Shown here: positions 1 through 5,362 of the stretch, piece by piece | Layout of the letters: every line of letters begins with the position of its first letter | How positions within the stretch are numbered: position 1 is the first letter of the stretch | From: Flavobacteriales bacterium | GTDB taxonomy: Bacteria; Bacteroidota; Bacteroidia; Flavobacteriales; UA16 | Length of the DNA: 6,763 nucleotides | Assembly: GCA_030831885.1 (NCBI GenBank) | Contig: JAURKF010000131.1 | Location: 1-6,763, forward strand | Direction: 5' to 3' | Position numbers and translations under genes: made by a program | Notes under the pieces: model-generated | Seen by the model: only the letters and a program-made list of their open reading frames with translations | Told to the model about the DNA's origin: nothing | The model's database searches: none

Positions 1-34
1 CCCTTACCCCTTACCCCTTACCCCTTACCCCTTG
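1..34. repeat. CCCCTTA heptanucleotide tandem repeat, cut by the window edge
   Basis: Four-base C tracts at 7-10, 14-17, 21-24 and 28-31, each followed by TTA (TTG in the last case), plus three Cs at 1-3, give nearly five uninterrupted 7-bp units. The last unit degenerates to CCCCTTG at 28-34. The minus strand therefore carries regularly spaced GGGG tracts with TAA loops, a classic G-quadruplex pattern, and the plus strand an i-motif pattern. The + strand read through the tract has no stop in the frame of the downstream comB gene (Pro, Tyr, Leu and Thr codons). The true left end is not visible, so copy number is unknown. Confidence 0.9.
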
Positions 35-805
35 CCACCCAGCCTCAACCGAAAACTCATCGAAGTATGCTACACTCCCGGGCAGTATCATCTGTATAAG
101 GAGGAATTTGACATTGTAGTAGTGATTGATGTATTGAGGGCTACTAGCGCGATAACCACAGCGTTGCATAGCGGAGTCGAGAAAATCATTCCGGTCGCTA
201 GCGTAGATGAGGCAATCGAATACAAGAAGAAAGGATTCATTGTAGGCGCCGAGCGCGATGGTCATGTGGTGGAGGGGTTCGATTTTGGCAACAGCCCGTA
301 TGCATACATGGATTCAACCATGAAAGGCAAAACGGTGGTCCTCACAACTACCAACGGAACCAAAGCCATTCAGATGGCAAGCGAACGAAAAACCGTGGTA
401 ATCGGCTGTCTCAACAATCTCGACATCCTGTGCTCATGGCTGGCCGAGCAGCACAAAAACACCCTCATACTGGCTTCAGGTTGGAAGGACAAAGTGAACC
501 TCGAAGACACTATTTGCGGCGGAGCCATTGCCGACATCCTAATTGAATCTCGCAAATTTCAGTGTGTAGAAGACAGCACGGTAGCCGCCAAGTTCATGTA
601 CCGCTCGGCACGGGAAAATCTATGGAGTTTTCTAAGGGCATCCTCGCATCGCCGACGACTGAAAAAACTGAATATTCTTCAGGATGTAAAATACTGTCTA
701 ACCGCCAACACGGTGCCCTGCATTCCCATTTTAGAAAATGGAGTGCTAGTTAAACTGGAATACGAACCAACGGAGTGGCTCAATGCAGAGGCCATTGCTC
801 ACTAA
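32..805 (+). CDS. comB: 2-phosphosulfolactate phosphatase family protein (ComB-like)
   Basis: Recognised as the ComB family of Mg2+-dependent phosphatases, which in methanogens hydrolyse 2-phosphosulfolactate to sulfolactate during coenzyme M synthesis. Bacteroidota do not make coenzyme M, so the physiological substrate here is uncertain; a role in sulfonate or sulfonolipid metabolism is speculation. Family signatures are all present: DIVVVIDVLRATSAI near residues 27-41, GAERDG at 72-77, GFDFGNSP at 82-89, TTTNGT at 105-110 and NLEDTICGG at 156-164. No signal peptide or membrane segment, so it should be cytoplasmic. The start is doubtful. TTG at 32 is the only ATG/GTG/TTG codon in frame before the conserved KLIEVCYTP segment, it lies in the last degenerate copy of the heptamer repeat, and no Shine-Dalgarno sequence precedes it. 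The frame stays open to base 2, so the real start may lie left of the window. The phospholipase-like gene follows after 9 bp. Confidence 0.85.
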   Translation: MPPSLNRKLIEVCYTPGQYHLYKEEFDIVVVIDVLRATSAITTALHSGVEKIIPVASVDEAIEYKKKGFIVGAERDGHVVEGFDFGNSPYAYMDSTMKGKTVVLTTTNGTKAIQMASERKTVVIGCLNNLDILCSWLAEQHKNTLILASGWKDKVNLEDTICGGAIADILIESRKFQCVEDSTVAAKFMYRSARENLWSFLRASSHRRRLKKLNILQDVKYCLTANTVPCIPILENGVLVKLEYEPTEWLNAEAIAH

Positions 806-814
806 CCAGGTACT

Positions 815-1822
815 ATGCGCCGAATTCTCACCTGTTGTATGCTGATTACGTTCGCATTGCTGGCGAGTTCCCATAAACCACATATCTGCGTGCTTGAGAC
901 CAACAGCTGGGGATTTTTCGGACATAAAAAAATCAACGAACTCGCTATCTACACGCTACCCGAGGAGCTTTTTGGGTTTTACAAAGCCAACATGGACTAC
1001 CTCATCGACCATTCGGTGGACCCCGATAAAAGACGATATAGTGTTAAGGGCGAAGCCGAGTGTCATTACATAGACCTCGACCGCTACATCACCGCCGAGC
1101 AACCGAACCCGTTCGAAAATGTACCTCGTCGCTGGGATGATGCCGTTGCAAAATTCTCGGAAGATACATTGAGAGCCCACGGCATTGTGCCTTGGCATAC
1201 TTACCTTATGCAGCAGCGCCTCACCACGGCTTTTCGCAACGAGGACGTGAACAGGATTTTACGCCTGTCGGCGGAAATAGGTCATTACATTGGTGATTCG
1301 CACGTGCCCTTGCACACCACTAGCAATTATAACGGACAAAAAACGGGGCAACGCGGTATCCATGGCTTCTGGGAGAGCCGCATTCCTGAATTGTATTTCA
1401 ATGACTATGACTTTTTTGTTGGCAAGGCAACTTATGTGAAGGCACCTCAACAATATATCTGGGAGCGTATTGAAGAGAGCTTCGCTGCAGTCGATTCGGT
1501 ACTGAGCTTCGAACGCAATCTGACCGCCAGTTTCGGAGAGGAGAAAAAATACTCCTATGAAACCCGCGGCCAGGTAAATATGAAGGTGTATTCACAAGAC
1601 TTCAGCAGGGCCTACAGCAACATGCTCGACGGACAGATTGAACGTCGAATGAAATCGGCGGTAATCACAATAGGTAGCTTCTGGTACACTGCGTGGATCG
1701 ATGCCGGTCAGCCCGATTTATCGCGTTTTATGACCGCCCCACCCAAAAACGAGGCAGATTCGCTGGGAGTGGACGTCGAAAAGACAGAATCGAGACTAAA
1801 AATCCGCGATCACGACAACTGA
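815..1822 (+). CDS. Exported zinc-dependent phospholipase C / S1-P1 nuclease-like protein
   Basis: A 335-residue protein of the phospholipase C / P1 nuclease fold, which uses a three-zinc site to cut phosphodiester bonds. A hydrophobic N-terminus (residues 4-18) looks like a signal peptide. Trp32 is a good candidate for the exposed N-terminal Trp that binds zinc in this family. By comparison with Bacillus cereus phospholipase C, the ligand set can be traced: His37, Asp69, His84, His128, His157-x3-Asp161, His167 and His183-x3-Glu187. The Asp-x5-His and His-x3-Glu spacings match exactly. The WGFFGHKKIN and SVDPDKRRY segments are typical of the Bacteroidota subfamily. Whether it cleaves phospholipids, nucleic acids or something else cannot be told from sequence. 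ATG at 815 is preceded by a short AGG (808-810), and only 9 bp separate it from the comB-like stop, which suggests one transcript. Confidence 0.88.
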   Translation: MRRILTCCMLITFALLASSHKPHICVLETNSWGFFGHKKINELAIYTLPEELFGFYKANMDYLIDHSVDPDKRRYSVKGEAECHYIDLDRYITAEQPNPFENVPRRWDDAVAKFSEDTLRAHGIVPWHTYLMQQRLTTAFRNEDVNRILRLSAEIGHYIGDSHVPLHTTSNYNGQKTGQRGIHGFWESRIPELYFNDYDFFVGKATYVKAPQQYIWERIEESFAAVDSVLSFERNLTASFGEEKKYSYETRGQVNMKVYSQDFSRAYSNMLDGQIERRMKSAVITIGSFWYTAWIDAGQPDLSRFMTAPPKNEADSLGVDVEKTESRLKIRDHDN

Positions 1823-1841
1823 CAATTATCAGTTTTTTTTT
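1817..1841 (+). terminator. Probable weak intrinsic terminator overlapping a stop codon
   Basis: AACTGA (1817-1822) pairs with TCAGTT (1829-1834) around a 6-base loop, and nine Ts run from 1833 to 1841. The TGA stop of the phospholipase-like gene (1820-1822) forms part of the 5' arm. The stem is only 6 bp and AT-rich, so termination may be partial, and a ribosome finishing the gene would cover the stem. Confidence 0.5.
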
Positions 1842-1859
1842 GATTCTGTCGTAACTTTT

Positions 1860-1890
1860 TGTTGATAACATGTGTACAACGTGTCGAAAA
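1860..1890 (+). promoter_or_regulatory. Three DnaA-box-like 9-mers at 11-bp spacing
   Basis: TGTTGATAA (1860-1868), TGTGTACAA (1871-1879) and TGTCGAAAA (1882-1890) are three 9-mers set exactly 11 bp apart with 2-bp spacers. The reverse complement of the first, TTATCAACA, differs from the consensus DnaA box TTATCCACA at one position. The second and third differ at two positions each from TTATCCACA. The array ends 13 bp before the ATG of the next gene, so it could be a binding site for DnaA or another helically phased regulator. The matches are degenerate and it may be chance. Confidence 0.3.
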
Positions 1891-1903
1891 CTTAAAAGCT
1901 ACA

Positions 1904-2446
1904 ATGAAAAAAATTATCGCTCTGCTCTGGTTGGCCACGCTGACTACCACCCTGAATGCTCAAAAAGCACAAATGTTATTTTTTGGTATCGTTGAAGAAG
2001 GTGTGCTAACCGACCCATCAGGCGACGGGGGAAAGAAGAAAAAGCAAAAACCTCAACCCATGGAGAATGTGAAGGTGCATGTCTATTGCGGGGGTGAACT
2101 CATTTCGAGCAATGAATCGAAGGAAAACGGGTTCTTCGGAGTATTGCTAAAAAGCGGCGCTAATTATGAGGTCGTTTTCGAGAAAGAAGGCTACTTCAGT
2201 CGCAAATACGAAATGAATTGCCGTAAATTGGAGCGTCCAACTGATGGCGGGGCATTAAAATGTCAACTCGATATCGAACTGTATAAAGCTGTCGATAGCG
2301 CCGAACTTAACGGTCTTTCCGAAAAACCTTATGGTGTATGTGCAGTAACGCGCACCGAGATCCAGTGGAACCATGAGCTAGCTGCTAAAAACAGAATAGC
2401 ATTTTTCGAATTGGCGCAACCTCACTACTTCCAAAATAGAAAATAG
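1904..2446 (+). CDS. Secreted protein of unknown function with a carboxypeptidase-regulatory-like fold
   Basis: A 180-residue protein that I do not recognise as a named family. The N-terminus is a good signal peptide (MKK, hydrophobic residues 4-18, cleavage near Asn-Ala-Gln at 18-20). A basic, proline-containing loop (GKKKKQKPQP, 43-52) follows. Residues about 54-128 read like the small Ig-like/CarboxypepD_reg beta sandwich common in Bacteroidota surface proteins: NVKVHVYCGGELISS, then a Gly-Phe-Phe turn, then SGANYEVVFEKEGYFSRKYE. Three cysteines remain after the signal peptide or nearby (62, 106, 120), plus Cys146. I chose ATG 1904 over an in-frame TTG at 1859 because it puts the signal peptide at the very N-terminus. 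It is flanked by two terminators and is probably transcribed alone. Periplasmic or outer-membrane-associated location is inferred. Confidence 0.75.
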   Translation: MKKIIALLWLATLTTTLNAQKAQMLFFGIVEEGVLTDPSGDGGKKKKQKPQPMENVKVHVYCGGELISSNESKENGFFGVLLKSGANYEVVFEKEGYFSRKYEMNCRKLERPTDGGALKCQLDIELYKAVDSAELNGLSEKPYGVCAVTRTEIQWNHELAAKNRIAFFELAQPHYFQNRK

Positions 2447-2463
2447 AAGCTCGATAATGAAGG

Positions 2464-2490
2464 GCCCGCCAATTGTGGCGGGCTTTTTTT
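2464..2490 (+). terminator. Strong rho-independent terminator
   Basis: GCCCGCC (2464-2470) pairs perfectly with GGCGGGC (2477-2483) around the loop AATTGT, followed at once by seven Ts (2484-2490). It lies 18 bp after the stop codon of the secreted protein gene and isolates it from the WYL regulator. Confidence 0.93.
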
Positions 2491-2525
2491 ATTCAACAAC
2501 GTATCCAATCGCTACAGCCACACAC

Positions 2526-2533
2526 CATCTTTG
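2526..2533 (+). promoter_or_regulatory. Possible Bacteroidota -7 element for the WYL gene
   Basis: CATCTTTG matches the Bacteroidota -7 consensus TAnnTTTG except for the first base, and is followed by the often seen TG. It lies 22 bp before the ATG at 2556, which would give a 5' leader of roughly 15 bases. No clear -33 TTG box is visible at the expected distance, so this is tentative. A promoter is expected here because a strong terminator lies just upstream. Confidence 0.4.
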
Positions 2534-2555
2534 TGTACGAATTTGACCGTGCACT

Positions 2556-3575
2556 ATGCCTGCAAATAAATACGCCCTGTTGCGTTACCGAATTATCGAT
2601 CGCTGCCTTACCAACAAAGGAAAGCCCTACCCCACACGTGAAGATTTGCGCCAGACCTGCGAAGATGCGCTCTTTGGTAGCGGGGGTGATGCTATTTCAT
2701 TGAGCACGATCGACAAGGATATCTGGGCAATGAAAAACGAGAACGAACTCGGTTATTATGCCCCCATCAAATTCAGCAAGCAATATGGAGGTTATTTTTA
2801 TGAGGAGGAAGGCTACTCCATTTCGGAGCTCTCACTGGGTGACGACGATTTAGAGGCGATTCGCTTTGCAACCGCCACCCTCGAGCAGTTCAGGAGCATT
2901 CCCATTTTCAAACAATACGAGAGCGCCATCGATAAAATCATCAACCGGGTGAATATTTCGCCCAATCCCGATGATGCATCTCTTGCGAGGTATATACAAT
3001 TCGAAAAATCCACTGTAAGCCTGGGCAATGAGCACCTTGCGCCGCTGTTGGAACATATCAAATCGCGTAAGTCTATTCGTATTCATTATCGCAAATTCAG
3101 CGACGACATTCTGAACGAATATGAACTTCATCCCTATTTGCTAAAGGAATATCACAACCGATGGTATTTGATTGCATACAATGTAGAACGCAAGGGTATG
3201 CGTACTTACGGCCTTGAGCGAATTGAGAAATTGGAAACAGGCGATAAGAAATTCACAATCGATTCGTCCTTTGACCCCGACCTGTTTTTCAAACACAGCC
3301 TGGGCATCACGGAACGAAGCGAAAAACCCGAATTCATAGAGCTTCGCTTTGAGTCAGCACCTGGAAAGTACCTCATAACGCAACCTATTCATGCATCACA
3401 GAAAATTATCAAGCAGGACAAACAACATGTAACCTTTGGTGTACATGTCCTCATTACTTCCGAGCTTATCAATTTAATTTTGGGTTTTGGCCACCAGGTT
3501 AAGGTACTTAAGCCGAAAAAGCTGGCAACCCTTGTACAGAATGAACTGACATTGACATTGAAGAGTTATGGTTGA
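2556..3575 (+). CDS. WYL-domain transcriptional regulator
   Basis: A 339-residue helix-turn-helix/WYL/WCX regulator. The N-terminal winged helix spans about residues 1-85: helices at 7-20 and 27-40, a likely recognition helix SLSTIDKDIWAMKNEN (48-63), and a wing ending in YGGYFYEEE (77-85). A helical linker follows (about 90-165). The WYL domain occupies about 165-240 and contains the defining NRWYLIAYN (Trp203, Tyr204, Leu205) and the downstream RTYGLERI strand (216-223). A C-terminal WCX-type extension runs from about 256 to the end. Length and layout are standard. WYL domains bind nucleic acid or nucleotide ligands and act as switches; members control defence loci, DNA-damage responses and other genes. 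No defence, CRISPR or repair gene lies nearby, so the target is unknown. It appears monocistronic, after a strong terminator. Confidence 0.9.
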   Translation: MPANKYALLRYRIIDRCLTNKGKPYPTREDLRQTCEDALFGSGGDAISLSTIDKDIWAMKNENELGYYAPIKFSKQYGGYFYEEEGYSISELSLGDDDLEAIRFATATLEQFRSIPIFKQYESAIDKIINRVNISPNPDDASLARYIQFEKSTVSLGNEHLAPLLEHIKSRKSIRIHYRKFSDDILNEYELHPYLLKEYHNRWYLIAYNVERKGMRTYGLERIEKLETGDKKFTIDSSFDPDLFFKHSLGITERSEKPEFIELRFESAPGKYLITQPIHASQKIIKQDKQHVTFGVHVLITSELINLILGFGHQVKVLKPKKLATLVQNELTLTLKSYG

Positions 3576-3580
3576 AGCGG

Positions 3581-3761
3581 GGACGCACTGAAGTGCGAAT
3601 GCAGACAGCAGATGGACACGAGCGCACACAATGCGCAGCAAACAACAGGGTGAGTGAGGACGCACTGCGGTGCGTGCACAGACAGTAGATAGACACAAGC
3701 GCACACAATGTGCAGCAAACAACAGGGTGAGTTAGGACGCACTGCGGTGCGTTCACAGACA
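3581..3761. repeat. 77-bp tandem repeat (two full units and a partial third) with conserved hairpins
   Basis: Unit 1 is 3581-3657, unit 2 is 3658-3734 and a partial third copy is 3735-3761. Units 1 and 2 agree at 66 of 77 positions by my count; the third copy differs from unit 2 at one of its 27 positions. Each unit starts with GGACGCACTG and carries a palindrome (CGCAC-TGAA-GTGCG at 3584-3597; ACGCAC-TGCG-GTGCGT at 3660-3675 and 3737-3752). Each full unit also has a second hairpin, GCGCA-CACAA-TGCGC at 3622-3636, which is GCGCA-CACAA-TGTGC at 3699-3713, where the change still allows a G-U pair. The repeat fills most of the 221-bp gap between the WYL gene and accC. I do not recognise the family. 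It could be a REP-like palindromic element or a structured leader. Confidence 0.93.
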
Positions 3762-3796
3762 CAGAAGACATTAAAGGAAAAGAGAACCTAGAAAAC

Positions 3797-5206
3797 ATGA
3801 AAAAAATCCTTATAGCCAACCGCGGTGAAATCGCCCTGCGAGTAATGCGATCAGCAAAAGAAATGGGCATCGCTACTGTAGCGGTATTCAGTGAAGCCGA
3901 CCGCAACGCCCCCTTCGTTCGCTATGCCGATGAGGCCGTTTGTATCGGCCCACCACCATCAAACCAGAGCTATTTGCAAGGCGATAAGATCATCGAGGTC
4001 TGCAAAAAATTAGGCGTAGAAGGTATTCATCCCGGATACGGCTTTCTATCTGAAAATGCAGGTTTCGCTCGGGCCGTAAAAGCAGCCGGAATTACCCTCA
4101 TCGGGCCAAGCCCCGAAGCCATGGAAATCATGGGTGATAAGCTTTCGGCTAAAAGCGCCGCTAAAAAATATAATATTCCGATGGTGCCTGGCACAGAAGG
4201 CGCTGTAAGCGACGTCGAAGAGGCCAAGAAAGTAGCGCTCGAAGTTGGTCTGCCCGTACTTATAAAGGCGAGTGCCGGTGGCGGTGGAAAAGGCATGCGC
4301 ATCGTGGAGAAAATCGAAGAGCTTGCAGAACAGATGGAGCGAGCTATCAGCGAAGCATTGAGCTCTTTTGGCGATGGCTCTGTTTTCATCGAACGCTATG
4401 TTGCCGGTCCAAGGCATATTGAAATACAAGTACTGGCCGACAATCATGGTAATGTAGTTCACTTATTTGAGCGTGAATGCAGCATTCAACGCCGACATCA
4501 GAAAGTGGTGGAAGAAGCTCCCTCCGCCATTCTCACTCCCGAACTGCGCGCAGCAATGGGCAAAAGCGCTTGTGATGTAGCGCGCAGCTGCAATTACTCA
4601 GGAGCCGGAACAGTAGAATTCCTCGTTGACGAAAACCGCAATTACTACTTCCTAGAAATGAATACCCGGCTGCAGGTGGAACATCCCGTTTCGGAAATGA
4701 TTTCAGGCGTCGATTTAGTGAAAGAGCAGATAAACGTGGCGCGAGGAGAGAAGCTGAGCTTTACACAACAAGACCTGAACATAAACGGACATGCGCTTGA
4801 GATACGTGTTTATGCAGAAGACCCGGCCAACAACTTCCTGCCTGATATCGGACGACTCACTACCTACCGACGCCCCATGGGCCCGGGCGTGCGTGTGGAC
4901 GACGGCTTCGAGGAAGGCATGGACATTCCGATTTATTACGACCCAATGATTGCTAAGCTCATCACGCATGGGAAAGATCGTAGCGAAGCAATCGCACGCA
5001 TGGTTCGAGCCATCGATGAGTATGAAATTACAGGTTGCCAAACCACACTCGCATTTTGTAGATGGGCAATTCAACATCCGGCCTTTGTAAGTGGTGACTT
5101 CGATACTCACTTCGTGAAGAAATATTTCACGCCCGATGTGTTGAATAATGAGAATGAACAGGAAATGCTGGTGGCGGCGCTTGCTGCAGCAGAATGCATG
5201 GCATAA
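3797..5206 (+). CDS. accC: Biotin carboxylase subunit of an acyl-CoA (acetyl-CoA) carboxylase
   Basis: A 469-residue ATP-grasp enzyme that carboxylates the biotin of a carrier protein using ATP and bicarbonate. This is the first half-reaction of acetyl-CoA carboxylase (fatty acid synthesis) or of a related acyl-CoA carboxylase. The N-terminal Rossmann domain begins KKILIANRGEIA and continues to HPGYGFLSEN (78-87). The ATP-grasp domain has Lys115, Lys157, the glycine loop GGGGKGM (161-167), Glu199, His207, Lys236, Glu274 and EMNTRLQVEHP (287-297). Arg337 in EIRVYAEDP corresponds to catalytic Arg338 of E. coli AccC. All key residues are intact. It is about 20 residues longer than E. coli AccC (449). 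No accB or carboxyltransferase gene is adjacent, so the exact complex is not fixed by context. A purine-rich AAAGGA (3773-3778) lies upstream but rather far from the ATG. A possible C-terminal continuation past the stop is listed separately. Confidence 0.95.
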   Translation: MKKILIANRGEIALRVMRSAKEMGIATVAVFSEADRNAPFVRYADEAVCIGPPPSNQSYLQGDKIIEVCKKLGVEGIHPGYGFLSENAGFARAVKAAGITLIGPSPEAMEIMGDKLSAKSAAKKYNIPMVPGTEGAVSDVEEAKKVALEVGLPVLIKASAGGGGKGMRIVEKIEELAEQMERAISEALSSFGDGSVFIERYVAGPRHIEIQVLADNHGNVVHLFERECSIQRRHQKVVEEAPSAILTPELRAAMGKSACDVARSCNYSGAGTVEFLVDENRNYYFLEMNTRLQVEHPVSEMISGVDLVKEQINVARGEKLSFTQQDLNINGHALEIRVYAEDPANNFLPDIGRLTTYRRPMGPGVRVDDGFEEGMDIPIYYDPMIAKLITHGKDRSEAIARMVRAIDEYEITGCQTTLAFCRWAIQHPAFVSGDFDTHFVKKYFTPDVLNNENEQEMLVAALAAAECMA

Positions 5207-5278
5207 AAACATAGCCCCACTTCAGTAACTCCAAAGACGAATGCTTCTCGCTGGCAAAGTGCACGAAAGCATGCTTGA
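5207..5278 (+). other. In-frame open extension after the accC stop, possible former C-terminus
   Basis: After the TAA at 5204-5206 the same frame stays open for 23 codons to a TGA at 5276-5278. The translation ends NASRWQSARKHA, with a Ser-x-Trp...Arg pattern. From memory, that resembles the last residues of the longer (roughly 480-500 residue) AccC proteins of Bacteroidota, which end in a Trp- and Arg-containing basic tail after a variable linker. The TAA may therefore be a recent nonsense mutation, a sequencing error, or a read-through stop. An open run of this length is not improbable by chance, so the case rests on the tail similarity. Confidence 0.35.
5241..5272 (+). other. Imperfect hairpin after accC without a T-tract
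   Basis: ATGCTTcTCG (5241-5250) can pair with CGAAAGCAT (5264-5272) as a 9-bp stem with one bulged C and a 13-base loop. No T-run follows, so it does not look like an intrinsic terminator. It lies inside the possible former accC coding tail and may be incidental. Confidence 0.3.
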
Positions 5279-5303
5279 CAGATTGGTTGCACCCTGTTAA
5301 ATT
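5275..5303 (+). promoter_or_regulatory. Possible promoter-like region upstream of the DUF4294 gene
   Basis: TTGACA (5275-5280) and TAAATT (5298-5303), spaced by 17 bp, resemble a sigma-70 promoter with a perfect -35 and a 4-of-6 -10. However, Bacteroidota usually use TTG and TAnnTTTG boxes instead, and no TAnnTTTG match is seen here. An inverted repeat GGTTGC (5285-5290) / GCAACC (5316-5321) brackets the AT-rich segment and could be an operator. All of this is tentative. Confidence 0.22.
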
Positions 5304-5362
5304 AAATTATACGCGGCAACCTGATAGAATATTCGTCGTATTCTTGAGGTAGATAAAAGCTA

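Noticed and set aside
1..34. Telomere-like repeat suggesting a eukaryotic chromosome end
   Set aside because: The adjoining genes are intronless, closely spaced and of bacterial families; a bacterial simple sequence repeat fits better.
1859..1903. Upstream TTG start adding 15 residues to the secreted protein
   Set aside because: It would bury the MKK signal peptide behind a non-hydrophobic lead and would cover the putative regulatory array.
2473..2703. 76-residue frame across the terminator and the start of the WYL gene
   Set aside because: It begins inside the terminator loop, overlaps the WYL gene in another frame and has no recognisable features.
3581..3761. CRISPR array
   Set aside because: The 77-bp units are directly adjacent with no unique spacers, only two and a part copies exist, and no cas gene is near.
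3474..3906. Minus-strand open frames across the WYL-accC gap with repeated Cys/Ala/Val segments
   Set aside because: Their periodicity comes from the 77-bp DNA repeat, and they overlap the well-supported ends of the WYL gene and accC.
4027..4462. Minus-strand frames of 120 and 138 residues inside accC
   Set aside because: They are antisense shadows of a highly conserved enzyme gene, with unremarkable composition.
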